Shown: positions 25,874 to 34,734 of the stretch, one piece after another | How positions within the stretch are numbered: the stretch's first letter is position 1 | Layout: each line of letters starts with the position of its first letter | DNA from: Clostridiales bacterium | Lineage (GTDB): Bacteria > Bacillota > Clostridia > Oscillospirales > CAG-272 | Reading direction: 5' to 3' | Length of the DNA stretch: 64,000 bases | Assembly: GCA_003523225.1 (NCBI GenBank) | Contig: DPGK01000040.1 | Location: 6,388-70,387, forward strand | Position numbers and translations under genes: made by a program | Notes under the pieces: generated by a model | Databases searched by the model: none | What the model was told of the DNA's origin: nothing | Seen by the model: the letters and a program-made list of their open reading frames with translations, nothing else

Positions 25874-25913
25874 TGTTTTTTCTCCTTGGTGTCTCAAATG
25901 ATACACCGAATGT

Positions 25914-25942
25914 ATTATATCACACGTTTGTGTCTGTGTCAA
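25914..25942 (-). promoter_or_regulatory. Consensus sigma-A promoter of the crp-ABC operon
   Basis: On the minus strand TTGACA (25942-25937), a 17-base spacer and TATAAT (25919-25914) match the consensus exactly. It is followed by a TACA-TTCGG-TGTA pair of half-sites before the crp ATG. Confidence 0.88.
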
Positions 25943-25976
25943 CTCCCCGGATGAGAAATTATTCATCCGGCGAGTT
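25941..25976. promoter_or_regulatory. Inverted repeat against the -35 box of the crp promoter
   Basis: AACTCCCCGGATGA (25941-25954) and TCATCCGGCGAGTT (25963-25976) form a 14-bp inverted repeat with one mismatch and an 8-base loop. It touches the -35 box, so it could be an operator for the Crp-family protein or another regulator. Confidence 0.55.
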
Positions 25977-26069
25977 GTAAACATTGTGTAAAAAGTGAAA
26001 ATAAATTATGCACATATCGCCCATAACGTTATATAATAATACGATGTATGTCTTATACTCAAAATTATC

Positions 26070-26100
26070 GGTCAAAAGCGTCGCAGCGGCGCTAATGACC
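26070..26100 (+). promoter_or_regulatory. Hairpin in the leader of the sugar operon
   Basis: GGTCA (26070-26074) pairs with TGACC (26096-26100) around an inner AGCG/CGCT helix, 25 bases before the first ATG. A TATAAT at 26032-26037 lies upstream but its -35 is poor. Confidence 0.45.
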
Positions 26101-26124
26101 AATAACAGCGAAAGGTTTTAAGCA

Positions 26125-27045
26125 ATGACACTTGTGATTCTTGCCGCGGGAATGGGTTCGCGGTACGGTGGAATGAAACAGATAGACCCCATAGGTCCGT
26201 CCGGAGAATTTATAATTGATTATTCCTGCTTTGACGCGGCGCGCGCGGGCTTTGACCGCATAGTTTTTGTTATCAAGCGTGAAAATCTTGATGTTTTCAG
26301 GGAAACTGTCGGTGCGCGTGTAGGCTCATATATGAAGACGGAATACGCATTCCAGTCGCTTGACGACCTGCCCGAGGGCTTTTCGGTTCCGGATGGCAGA
26401 CAGAAGCCGTGGGGAACAGCGCACGCGCTGCTTGCCGCGCGTGACATTGTTGACGACTGCTTTGCCGTGATAAATGCCGACGACTTTTACGGAAGAAAGA
26501 CCTTTGAGATCATGGCGGAGCGTCTGCGTGCTGCGGAACAGCGCAAGCGCCGCACTGCGGAGGGCAGGCTTGACTGCTGCATGGTCGGCTTCAGGCTTGG
26601 CAACACGCTTACCGAAAACGGCACGGTCTCACGCGGCATCTGCACGGTTGAGGGCGGAAAGCTCGTAAGCGTTACCGAGCGCACCAAAATACGCCGCGCA
26701 GTCGACGGCAACTCCGCCGAATACGAGGAGGACGGTGTGTGGAATCCGCTTCCGCTTGACGCTACCGCTTCCATGAACTGCTTCGGGCTTATGCCGGAGG
26801 TGTTCGGATATGTGTCGGACGGTTTCGGTGGATTCCTCGAAAACATGGGGGACCCGATGAAATCGGAATATTATCTGCCTTTTGCACTTGACAGTCTCGC
26901 CAAAAAAGGTATAATTGATATTGCCGTCGAAAAAACGCCGTCAAAATGGTATGGCGTTACCTATGCCGCCGACAAAGAGCCGGTAAAGCAAAGCATACGC
27001 GAGCTTATCCGGTCGGGCGAATACCCCGAAAAGCTGGCGCTGTGA
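26125..27045 (+). CDS. Sugar-1-phosphate nucleotidyltransferase
   Basis: This 306-residue protein has an N-terminal GT-A nucleotidyltransferase signature (LAAGMGSRYGGMKQIDPIGPSGE, shown in part), a PWGTAHALLAA loop and INADDFYG, where the Asp residues bind the metal. It should form NDP-sugars from sugar 1-phosphates. Its partner genes encode a NahK-like sugar kinase, GalE and GalM, so the product is probably UDP-Gal, UDP-Glc or UDP-HexNAc. The nucleotide and sugar preferred cannot be read from sequence. Confidence 0.85.
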   Translation: MTLVILAAGMGSRYGGMKQIDPIGPSGEFIIDYSCFDAARAGFDRIVFVIKRENLDVFRETVGARVGSYMKTEYAFQSLDDLPEGFSVPDGRQKPWGTAHALLAARDIVDDCFAVINADDFYGRKTFEIMAERLRAAEQRKRRTAEGRLDCCMVGFRLGNTLTENGTVSRGICTVEGGKLVSVTERTKIRRAVDGNSAEYEEDGVWNPLPLDATASMNCFGLMPEVFGYVSDGFGGFLENMGDPMKSEYYLPFALDSLAKKGIIDIAVEKTPSKWYGVTYAADKEPVKQSIRELIRSGEYPEKLAL

Positions 27046-27092
27046 CCTGTCGCAGGACGGTTGCCGAATACATATGAAAGCTGAGTGTTGAC

Positions 27093-28181
27093 ATGAGCAC
27101 AGAAATACTTGATATTGCATCCGAATTCCGTTTTGCATCCGCTCCGGTCTCCTACCATGAGTGTACAGAGGGACATATAAACGGAACATATTTCATTGAC
27201 ACCGAGGGTGGCGAAAGGTATGTCCTCCAGCACATAAACACGTCCGTGTTCAAAGACCCCGACGGTCTTATGAAAAACGTCATCGGAGTCACCGGGCATA
27301 TCCGCCGCAAGCTCGAAGCCGAGGGCGGAGACGTCAACCGCGGAACGCTGAATTTTATACTCACCAAGGACGGAAAAGAATACTATACCGACCCGGATGG
27401 CGGCTGCTGGCGCGCATACGTGTATGTGGGCGGTGTCATGAGTCTGCAATCGGCATCCTCGCCGGAGCTGTTTGAGCAGGTAGGACACGCCTTCGGGCAT
27501 TTCCAGATGCAGCTTGCCGATTATGACGCGTCGGGTCTTTGCGAAACGATACCGAACTTCCACAATACCCCCAGCCGTTATGCGGATTTTGAGGAGGCTC
27601 TCTCCCGTAACGCCGCCGGACGCGCCGCGTCGGCGGAGGCTGAGATAGAATTTGTACGTGCGCACCGGGAGGTATGCTCGTATATTACCGACCGCATTGC
27701 AAGCGGTGCGCTGCCTTTGCGCGTTACCCACAATGATACAAAGCTTAATAATATTCTGATCGATCAGGAGACCGGAAAGCCCATGTGCGTCATTGACCTT
27801 GACACGGTCATGCCCGGCTCGGTTTTGTTTGATTTCGGCGACGCTATACGCTTCGGAGCGTCGAGCGCGGCGGAGGATGAGACCGACCTTTCACGAGTCT
27901 ATATGCGTGAGGATATGTTTGAAGCGTTTGCTCGCGGCTTTGTTTCGGGGCTTGAAGGCTCGCTCAGCGACACCGAGACAGAGGAGCTTCCAATGGGTGC
28001 GCTCATCATTACGCTTGAGACCGGAATACGTTTCCTTACCGACTATCTGAACGGAGATACATATTTCAGAATTCACTATCCTCAGCACAATATAGACCGC
28101 GCGCGCAACCAGTTTGCGCTTGTGGCGGACATGGAGAAGAAGCTGCCCAAGATGTTTGCCACTGTCAGAAAATATCTCTGA
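27093..28181 (+). CDS. NahK-like sugar kinase (APH-fold)
   Basis: This 362-residue APH-fold kinase has the catalytic loop VTHNDTKLNNIL (Asp near residue 215) and the metal-binding VIDLDTVMPG (near residue 235). That pairing and the following DFGDAIRFGASSAAEDE are typical of N-acetylhexosamine 1-kinases (NahK) in mucin and milk-oligosaccharide pathways. It should make a sugar 1-phosphate. Lying after a nucleotidyltransferase and before galE, it suggests salvage of HexNAc or Gal released from host or milk glycans; the phosphorylase that usually accompanies it is not in the window. Confidence 0.8.
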   Translation: MSTEILDIASEFRFASAPVSYHECTEGHINGTYFIDTEGGERYVLQHINTSVFKDPDGLMKNVIGVTGHIRRKLEAEGGDVNRGTLNFILTKDGKEYYTDPDGGCWRAYVYVGGVMSLQSASSPELFEQVGHAFGHFQMQLADYDASGLCETIPNFHNTPSRYADFEEALSRNAAGRAASAEAEIEFVRAHREVCSYITDRIASGALPLRVTHNDTKLNNILIDQETGKPMCVIDLDTVMPGSVLFDFGDAIRFGASSAAEDETDLSRVYMREDMFEAFARGFVSGLEGSLSDTETEELPMGALIITLETGIRFLTDYLNGDTYFRIHYPQHNIDRARNQFALVADMEKKLPKMFATVRKYL

Positions 28182-28233
28182 CAGACCGCAAGAAATAAAT
28201 CAAAAAATCTTTTTTCCCGGAGAATTATACATC

Positions 28234-29247
28234 ATGACTGTACTTGTTACCGGAGGCGCCGGATTTATCGGCTCTCATACCGTAGTCGAGCTGCTCTCAA
28301 GCGGATATGACGTAATAGTCGTCGACAACTATTCAAACAGCAAGCCCTGCGTGAACGACAGGGTGAGAAAGATCACCGGACGCGATTTCAAGGTCTTTGA
28401 ATGTGAAATGTGCGACGCCGCGGCGCTTGACGCGGTGTTTGATGAAAATCACATAGACGCCGTTATCCATTTTGCCGGACTCAAGGCGGTGGGCGAATCT
28501 GTGGCTCAGCCCGCAAGATACTACCGCAACAACCTGCTTTCAACTCTGAATCTGATCGATTCAATGAAAAAGCATGGAGTTGGAACCATTGTGTTTTCCT
28601 CCTCCGCAACCGTATACGGCAGCCCGAAATCGGTGCCGATACGCGAGGATTTCCCGCTGTCGACCACCAACCCGTACGGCGAGACCAAGCTGATGATAGA
28701 GCGCATTCTTGATGACTGCCGCCGCGCGGGAGATATCCGCAGTGTTTCGATCCTGCGTTATTTCAATCCCATCGGCGCTCACGAAAGCGGCATGATAGGA
28801 GAAGACCCCAAGGGCATACCGAACAATCTTCTGCCGTATATTTCGCAGGTGTCTGTCGGAAAGCTCGCGGAGCTTAAGGTGTACGGAGACGATTATCCAA
28901 CGCATGACGGAACAGGCGTGCGTGACTATATCCATGTCGTTGACCTTGCACGTGCTCATCTGAAGGCTATCGAGCGCGCAAATAACGTCAGCGGAACAGA
29001 ATACTACAACATCGGCACCGGAGTCGGATATTCCGTGCTTGACATTGTCAAAGCATATGAAAAGGCTACGGGCAGGAAGGTACCCTACCAGGTGGTCGGA
29101 CGCCGCCCGGGCGACATTGCCGAATGCTATGCCGACCCCACCCTTGCCGCCGAAAAGCTGGGCTGGCATGCCGAGTACGGCATTGAGCGCATGTGCCGCG
29201 ACGCGTACCGCTGGCAGTCCATGAATCCCGACGGATACGGAGACTGA
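28234..29247 (+). CDS. galE: UDP-glucose 4-epimerase GalE
   Basis: This 337-residue SDR-family epimerase interconverts UDP-Glc and UDP-Gal (and sometimes the N-acetyl sugars). The Rossmann motif GGAGFIGSH is at residue 7, the serine of SSSATVYG near 122 and the catalytic YGETK near 151. The ATG at 28234 has CCGGAG 12 bases upstream; longer in-frame starts would extend into the kinase gene. It stands between the kinase and galM. Confidence 0.95.
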   Translation: MTVLVTGGAGFIGSHTVVELLSSGYDVIVVDNYSNSKPCVNDRVRKITGRDFKVFECEMCDAAALDAVFDENHIDAVIHFAGLKAVGESVAQPARYYRNNLLSTLNLIDSMKKHGVGTIVFSSSATVYGSPKSVPIREDFPLSTTNPYGETKLMIERILDDCRRAGDIRSVSILRYFNPIGAHESGMIGEDPKGIPNNLLPYISQVSVGKLAELKVYGDDYPTHDGTGVRDYIHVVDLARAHLKAIERANNVSGTEYYNIGTGVGYSVLDIVKAYEKATGRKVPYQVVGRRPGDIAECYADPTLAAEKLGWHAEYGIERMCRDAYRWQSMNPDGYGD

Positions 29248-29251
29248 ACCT

Positions 29252-30295
29252 ATGAGCGGAATAAAGTCGGAAATTTTCGGAAAACTGCCTGACGGCAGAG
29301 CTGTCACTGCCTACACCCTGAGCCGGGGGTCTCTGACGGCGACAATACTTGACCTCGGCGCGACCGTTGCCGATCTGAGCTTTGACGGTCTGAGCCTTGT
29401 GCGCGGGTACGATAGCCTTGAAAGCTACTATGAGGCTGACGGATACCTCGGCGCGGTCGTGGGACGTGTCGGCAACCGTATTGCAGGCGGAAGCTTCAGA
29501 CTTGACGGCATGGAATACTCTCTTTTCTGCAACAACGGCGTGAACCATCTTCACGGCGGTAAGAACGGATTTGATAAAAAGCTCTGGAGGGCACAGCCGC
29601 ACGCCGGGGATGAGCCGTCCCTTGAGCTGTCGTTGCTTTCACCCGACGGAGATGAAGGATATCCGGGTAATCTTTCGGTAACGGTGCTATATACGCTGAC
29701 ATCCCGCGGGGGTCTGCGTATAGACTATACCTTCAACACCGACGCGCCTACCGTTGTCAACCTTACAAACCACACATATTTTAACCTTAACGGTAAGGGG
29801 GATATTCTGTCGCACACACTTACTCTTGCCGCAGACCGTTATCTGCCCACTGACAATGGACTTATCCCCACAGGAGAGATAAAAAGCGTTGAGGGAACGC
29901 CCTTTGACTTCCGTTCCGGAAAGACTGTTGGGCGCGATATTGACAAGCCCTGCCGCGATCTTGAGCTTGCAGGTGGGTATGACCACTGCTTTGTGTTTTC
30001 TCCGGTTGCCGCCCCTGAAGACGAGCCGCGCGCGATCCTTCGCGGCGATATTTCAGACAGGGAGCTGAGGCTTTACACCGACCGTCCGGGAGTGCAGTTC
30101 TACACGGGCAATTTCCTTGGGAACCCCCGTTTTCCCTTCCGCGGCGGCGTGGCACAGTCAAAACGCGCGGCGCTTTGCCTTGAGACCGAGTCCGCTCCCG
30201 ACGCGGTGAATCAGCCGCAGCTTGACGCGCTCGGAACTACTGTCCTTCGCCCCGGAGTGACGCGGCACAGCTTTACGGAATATGTTATCTCATAA
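29252..30295 (+). CDS. galM: Aldose 1-epimerase (mutarotase) GalM
   Basis: This 347-residue galactose mutarotase has the family signatures GRVGNRIAGGSF, NHLHGGKNGFDKKLW (catalytic His), TNHTYFNL and a C-terminal LETE containing the catalytic Glu. It interconverts alpha and beta anomers to feed the Leloir pathway with GalE. It starts four bases after galE. Confidence 0.93.
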   Translation: MSGIKSEIFGKLPDGRAVTAYTLSRGSLTATILDLGATVADLSFDGLSLVRGYDSLESYYEADGYLGAVVGRVGNRIAGGSFRLDGMEYSLFCNNGVNHLHGGKNGFDKKLWRAQPHAGDEPSLELSLLSPDGDEGYPGNLSVTVLYTLTSRGGLRIDYTFNTDAPTVVNLTNHTYFNLNGKGDILSHTLTLAADRYLPTDNGLIPTGEIKSVEGTPFDFRSGKTVGRDIDKPCRDLELAGGYDHCFVFSPVAAPEDEPRAILRGDISDRELRLYTDRPGVQFYTGNFLGNPRFPFRGGVAQSKRAALCLETESAPDAVNQPQLDALGTTVLRPGVTRHSFTEYVIS

Positions 30296-31031
30296 CGAAA
30301 ACGGCGCGGAAGAAAACGTCAGCGGACGTAAAGACCGGCGCGTCGCCTGCTTTATCTGCCTTGCGGTGATACTGCTTTGCGGAATAATGGCTCTTGCCGA
30401 CGGCGTTCTCGGGCTTCCTTACATACCGAAATCAGCGCTGAAGCTGGTGCTTTTTCTGGCTTTTCCGCTGATCTGCGGGCGGTTTTCAAAGGAGCTAAGT
30501 CCGGTTGAATTTTTGCGGCTTCCTCCGAAGGGGGACAAGCGGCAAAGAGCGGTAATAATATGGTCGGCGGCAGCAGGGGCTGTACTGTATGTTGCTATCC
30601 TCGGAGGATACCTTCTTCTTCGCGAAGTCGTGGATTTTTCAGGAATAACCACAAGTCTTGCCGAGGGTGAGGGTATAACCCGCGATACCTTTCCGCTTGC
30701 CGCGGCGTATATCACACTTTGCAATTCATTTGTAGAGGAGCTTTTCTTCCGCGGATTTGCGTTTTTGGCGCTTGAGCGTGCAGTGGGACGCAGATTTGCC
30801 TATGCTTTCAGCGCGGCGGCGTTTTCTGTCTACCATGCGGCAATACTTGACGGTTGGTTTTCGCCGCTGATATTTGTTCTAATGCTTGCCGGACTTTTTG
30901 CCGGAGGTCTGATATTTGACTTTCTCGCCGACAAGAGCCGGACGGTCTATCCGTCATGGTTTCTGCATATGGCGGCAAATCTCGGCATCAATACAATAGG
31001 GCTTATCCTGTTCGGAATAATCGGCGGATGA
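30282..31031 (+). CDS. CPBP-family intramembrane metalloprotease
   Basis: This 249-residue protein has about eight hydrophobic segments and the CPBP (CAAX-protease-like) motifs: VEELFFRGF (Glu 152-153, Arg 157) near residue 151, YHAAI near residue 185 and a C-terminal HMAANLG. Bacterial members are membrane proteases, some linked to bacteriocin immunity. The ATG overlaps the galM end by 14 bases. Its role here is unknown, and its presence in the sugar operon may be positional only. Confidence 0.85.
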   Translation: MLSHNENGAEENVSGRKDRRVACFICLAVILLCGIMALADGVLGLPYIPKSALKLVLFLAFPLICGRFSKELSPVEFLRLPPKGDKRQRAVIIWSAAAGAVLYVAILGGYLLLREVVDFSGITTSLAEGEGITRDTFPLAAAYITLCNSFVEELFFRGFAFLALERAVGRRFAYAFSAAAFSVYHAAILDGWFSPLIFVLMLAGLFAGGLIFDFLADKSRTVYPSWFLHMAANLGINTIGLILFGIIGG

Positions 31032-31047
31032 GCGGATCGGAGAAAAA

Positions 31048-31701
31048 ATGATATTTCAGAACAACGACCGCATAATATTTGCGGGAGATTCGGTTACGGA
31101 TATGGGCAGCAATCAGCCGCTCGGCGAGGGACTGTCCGATAAGGTGGGCAGGGGATATGTCCGTGTGGTCGAAAATATGCTTGCCGTGTGGTATCCCGAA
31201 CTGAATTTCAGAATTACCAACGCCGGAACCAGCGGAAACACCAGCCGGGATCTGCTTGCGCGCTTTGAGCGGGACGTAACCTCGCAAAATCCCGATTGGG
31301 TATCTATCTGCATTGGAATAAACGACGTCTGGCGTCAGTTTGATGTTCCGGCTATTCTTGACGCCGCAGTGCTGCCTGACGAGTATGAGCGCAATGTCGA
31401 GTCGATGATACTTGCCGTCAAGGAAAAGGTAAAGGGGATATTCATTCTGTCTCCGTATTACATAGAGCCGCTGAGCGAAGACCCCATGCGCCGCAGAATG
31501 GATGAGTACGGCGAGATCTGCCGTCGGCTTGCCGAAAAGCACGGCTGCGAATTTGTGGATTTTCAGCGTATGTTTTCGGATTACTGCAAGTATCAGCACT
31601 CCTCGCGTCTTGCGTGGGACAGAGTGCACCCGAATCAGATGGGAGCAACCCTTATGGCGCGCGAATTTTTGCGTCATACCGGCTTTGATTTTTCAAGATG
31701 A
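31048..31701 (+). CDS. SGNH/GDSL hydrolase
   Basis: This 217-residue protein has block I FAGDSVTDMG (catalytic Ser 11), block II NAGTSGNTSRD, block III ICIGINDVW and block V DRVHPNQMG (Asp/His). It lacks a signal peptide. SGNH enzymes remove acyl groups from sugars or lipids; here a carbohydrate deacetylase role is plausible because the operon upstream handles sugars. CGGAG precedes the ATG. Confidence 0.88.
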   Translation: MIFQNNDRIIFAGDSVTDMGSNQPLGEGLSDKVGRGYVRVVENMLAVWYPELNFRITNAGTSGNTSRDLLARFERDVTSQNPDWVSICIGINDVWRQFDVPAILDAAVLPDEYERNVESMILAVKEKVKGIFILSPYYIEPLSEDPMRRRMDEYGEICRRLAEKHGCEFVDFQRMFSDYCKYQHSSRLAWDRVHPNQMGATLMAREFLRHTGFDFSR

Positions 31702-31775
31702 ACGCCGAGTGACCGCTTAAGCTGTCCGGGTTATATGCGTTCCGGAAAAGTCGGAAAGCAATAATTGAATATCTG

Positions 31776-31823
31776 TCATCCGACGGGTCTTACCTTTGTA
31801 AAATTCCGTCGGATGATTTTTTT
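31776..31823 (+). terminator. Terminator after the SGNH gene
   Basis: TCATCCGACGG (31776-31786) pairs perfectly with CCGTCGGATGA (31806-31816), followed by seven Ts. Confidence 0.92.
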
Positions 31824-31897
31824 CAGGTTTTATTTGTCCCTACCGTATCATATAAATCTATAAGGACAAACAATAACTTGAAAGGGCAACTCAAAAG

Positions 31898-33103
31898 ATG
31901 AAACAGGCATGTAAACGACTTTTTTTCACACACGGTGGACGCTTGCGCAGGCTTGCTGTGCTTACGTCGGTATTTTTGACGGCAATTCTGTTTTTTTCGG
32001 GCATCCCGGTGTCGGCAGAGCCAAAGGCGGAAGATACAGCTCCCGAGTTTGGGCTTGACTGCGTTTCGGCAATTCTTATGGAAGCACAGACCGGAAGGGT
32101 GCTTTACGAGAAGAACGCCGACGAACCGCTGCCCCCGGCGTCGGTAACAAAGATAATGACACTTCTTCTTGTAATGGAAGCCATTGAACGCGGAGTATTT
32201 ACTCTTGACACGGTTCTTGCGACCTCCACCCGCGCTTCCCAGATGGGCGGCTCGCAGATATACCTCAAGGAGGGCGAGCAGATGAGGGTGGAGGATCTGA
32301 TAAAGTCAGTGGTCATTGCGTCCGCAAACGACGCCGCAGTCGTGCTTGCTGAGGCGGTTGCCGGCAGCGAGGAAGCATTTGTGGCGGAAATGAACAAACG
32401 CGCCACGGAGCTTGGCATGAAGACGGCGCATTTTGAAAACACCAACGGGCTTGACGATACCGTAACCAACCATGTGCTGTCGGCGCGTGACATTGCAATT
32501 ATGTCCCGCGAGTTGATAAAGTATGAAAAGATACTTGAATTCAGCTCGACGTGGATGGACAGCGTGCGTGACGGGGCTTTCGGGCTTACCAACACCAACC
32601 GTCTCATTCGTTTTTACCGCGGTGCGACCGGGCTTAAGACCGGCTCGACGTCAAAGGCGAAATTCTGTATGAGCGCTACCGCCGAGCGGGACGGAATGTC
32701 GCTGATCGCCGTTATCATGGCTGCTCCCACACGTGACGCGCGCAACAGTTCTGCCGCTGCGCTACTTGACTGGGGCTTTGCAAACTACTCGCTTTACCGT
32801 TATGATGAGGGAGAGGATGAGGATATCCCGGTGCTCGGCGGCGTTGAGAATATTCTTCATACAGCTCACGGCGACTTCTGCACTGTGGTAAAGAAAGGGG
32901 AAGAAAAGAAGGTCGAAGCGCAGAAGGAGCTGCCCGAAAGCGTTTCCGCGCCTGTAAGAAAAGGAGACGCGGTAGGTGCGATCACCTTCCGGCTGGACGG
33001 AGGTGAGCTTGGCAGGATCGACATAAGCGCGGCTCATGGTGTGGATAAAATTTCCTTTGGCGGACTGCTGCTGAGAATGTTGAAACGGTTTTTCCTCACC
33101 TGA
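31898..33103 (+). CDS. dacF: D-alanyl-D-alanine carboxypeptidase (S11)
   Basis: This 401-residue low-molecular-weight penicillin-binding protein trims the stem peptide. Its signal sequence ends near residue 40. SVTK (Ser 82, Lys 85), SAN (142-144) and KTG (247-249) are the catalytic boxes. A C-terminal amphipathic helix (LLLRMLKRFFLT) can anchor it to the membrane. The gene is a single unit. A second S11 gene lies at 44358-45524, and the DacF label is tentative between the two. Confidence 0.9.
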   Translation: MKQACKRLFFTHGGRLRRLAVLTSVFLTAILFFSGIPVSAEPKAEDTAPEFGLDCVSAILMEAQTGRVLYEKNADEPLPPASVTKIMTLLLVMEAIERGVFTLDTVLATSTRASQMGGSQIYLKEGEQMRVEDLIKSVVIASANDAAVVLAEAVAGSEEAFVAEMNKRATELGMKTAHFENTNGLDDTVTNHVLSARDIAIMSRELIKYEKILEFSSTWMDSVRDGAFGLTNTNRLIRFYRGATGLKTGSTSKAKFCMSATAERDGMSLIAVIMAAPTRDARNSSAAALLDWGFANYSLYRYDEGEDEDIPVLGGVENILHTAHGDFCTVVKKGEEKKVEAQKELPESVSAPVRKGDAVGAITFRLDGGELGRIDISAAHGVDKISFGGLLLRMLKRFFLT

Positions 33104-33169
33104 GGAGCAAAATCGTAAATGTGGCGGTAAAAATGGGGAAAAAGGGACTAAAATTCATTGAAAATTCAG

Positions 33170-33198
33170 TTGAAATCAGCCTCATTTGGTGATAAAAT
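33170..33198 (+). promoter_or_regulatory. Promoter for pgi
   Basis: TTGAAA (33170-33175), a 17-base spacer and TAAAAT (33193-33198) lie 53 bases before the pgi ATG. Confidence 0.72.
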
Positions 33199-33251
33199 AT
33201 AATGTAACTGAATAAGAAGTTTCAATGTGCCAAAGGAAGGTGTAGTTCATT

Positions 33252-34586
33252 ATGACTCTTAATCTGAGTGAAAAATTTGTGTCCCCCTTTATAGCCGCCG
33301 ACGAGCTGGAAGCGATAAGACCTGAGGTAGAGGCGGCAGACCGCGCCCTGCGCGAGGGAAGCGGAGCAGGCTCCGAAATGCTTGGCTGGCTGACGCTGCC
33401 CGAAAACTACGACCGCGATGAGTTTGTAAGGATCAAAAACGCTGCCGAAAGGATCAAAAAACTCTGCGATGTGTTTATCGTTATCGGCATCGGCGGTTCT
33501 TATCTCGGCTCAAGAGCCGTTATTGAATTTCTAAGATCTCCGCGCTATAATCAGCTTAAAAAGGATACGCCTGAGATTTATTTTTCGGGCTGCAACATCA
33601 GCTCCTCTGACCTTGGCGAGCTTCTTGAGCTTTGCGAGGGCAAGGATGTATGCATAAATGTAATATCAAAATCGGGAACTACCACCGAGCCTGCCGTGGC
33701 TTTCCGCGTTTTCCGCTCGCTTCTTGAAAAGAAGTACGGCAAAGAGGGAGCTGCCGAGCGTATTTTCGTGACCACCGACCGCGCACGCGGCACTCTCAAG
33801 GCATTTGCCGACCGCGCCGGATATGAGACATTTGTCGTTCCTGACGACGTGGGCGGAAGATATTCGGTGCTTTCAGCTGTCGGTCTGCTTCCCATTGCCG
33901 TGTCCGGTATTGACATTGATGAGCTTATGGGCGGCGCGGCAGATGCAATGCGTGAGCTGACATCCCCCGATATCGACCGCAATCCGGCGTACAAGTACGC
34001 GGCGATGCGCAACATTCTTTACCGCAAGGGAAAGAAGCTTGAGATACTTGTCGGCTACGAGCCGTATATGCTGATGTTCAACGAGTGGTGGAAGCAGCTG
34101 TTCGGCGAGAGCGAGGGCAAGGACGGACGCGGGCTTTATCCCGCATCGGTGATATTCTCCACAGACCTGCATTCGCTTGGACAGTTCATTCAGGACGGCA
34201 CACGCACGATGTTTGAAACGGTGATCTCCTTTGAAGACCCGGGAGACGCGGTGACTATCCCCGACGACCCGGAGAATATTGACGGTCTTGGCTTCCTTTC
34301 CGGTAAGCCGCTGACATATGTCAACGATACCGCCATGAAGGGAACGCTTCTTGCTCACGTTGACGGCGACGTACCGAACATTCTGCTGACCCTGCGTGAC
34401 CGCTCTGCTCGCTCGCTCGGCTACATGATCTATTTCTTTGAGCTTGCCTGCGCGCTGTCCGGATATCTGCTTGGCGTCAATCCCTTCAATCAGCCCGGCG
34501 TCGAGGCATACAAGAAGAATATGTTTGCTCTGCTTGGAAAGCCGGGATATGAGGAGCTTGCCGCAGGTCTGGCTTCAAGACTCTGA
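33252..34586 (+). CDS. pgi: Glucose-6-phosphate isomerase
   Basis: This 444-residue enzyme interconverts glucose 6-phosphate and fructose 6-phosphate. [17 protein letters not shown] and [16 protein letters not shown] are the sugar-phosphate (SIS) loops; the [13 protein letters not shown] and [15 protein letters not shown] segments and [12 protein letters not shown] near the C-terminus complete the signature. AAGGAAGG precedes the ATG. It appears to be monocistronic. Confidence 0.96.
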   Translation: MTLNLSEKFVSPFIAADELEAIRPEVEAADRALREGSGAGSEMLGWLTLPENYDRDEFVRIKNAAERIKKLCDVFIVIGIGGSYLGSRAVIEFLRSPRYNQLKKDTPEIYFSGCNISSSDLGELLELCEGKDVCINVISKSGTTTEPAVAFRVFRSLLEKKYGKEGAAERIFVTTDRARGTLKAFADRAGYETFVVPDDVGGRYSVLSAVGLLPIAVSGIDIDELMGGAADAMRELTSPDIDRNPAYKYAAMRNILYRKGKKLEILVGYEPYMLMFNEWWKQLFGESEGKDGRGLYPASVIFSTDLHSLGQFIQDGTRTMFETVISFEDPGDAVTIPDDPENIDGLGFLSGKPLTYVNDTAMKGTLLAHVDGDVPNILLTLRDRSARSLGYMIYFFELACALSGYLLGVNPFNQPGVEAYKKNMFALLGKPGYEELAAGLASRL

Positions 34587-34621
34587 TATCAAAGATTATA
34601 TGTTTTTTGCCGCGAAAGCAC

Positions 34622-34650
34622 TTGATTTTTCTTGCTTTATCGTGTATAAT
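34622..34650 (+). promoter_or_regulatory. Promoter for the P-loop protein gene
   Basis: TTGATT (34622-34627), a 17-base spacer and TATAAT (34645-34650) lie 85 bases before the ATG. Confidence 0.75.
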
Positions 34651-34707
34651 ATAATCAGTTAAATAGTATGTTCCGGACACTACTCACGGAATCTCAAATA
34701 TTCAACA

Positions 34708-34722
34708 GCCGCCACGGGCGGC
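34708..34722 (+). promoter_or_regulatory. GC hairpin abutting the P-loop gene ribosome site
   Basis: GCCGCC (34708-34713) pairs with GGCGGC (34717-34722) across ACG, then ACGGAGG follows directly. The layout repeats that before argS at 17260-17274. Confidence 0.5.
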
Positions 34723-34734
34723 ACGGAGGTTAAT

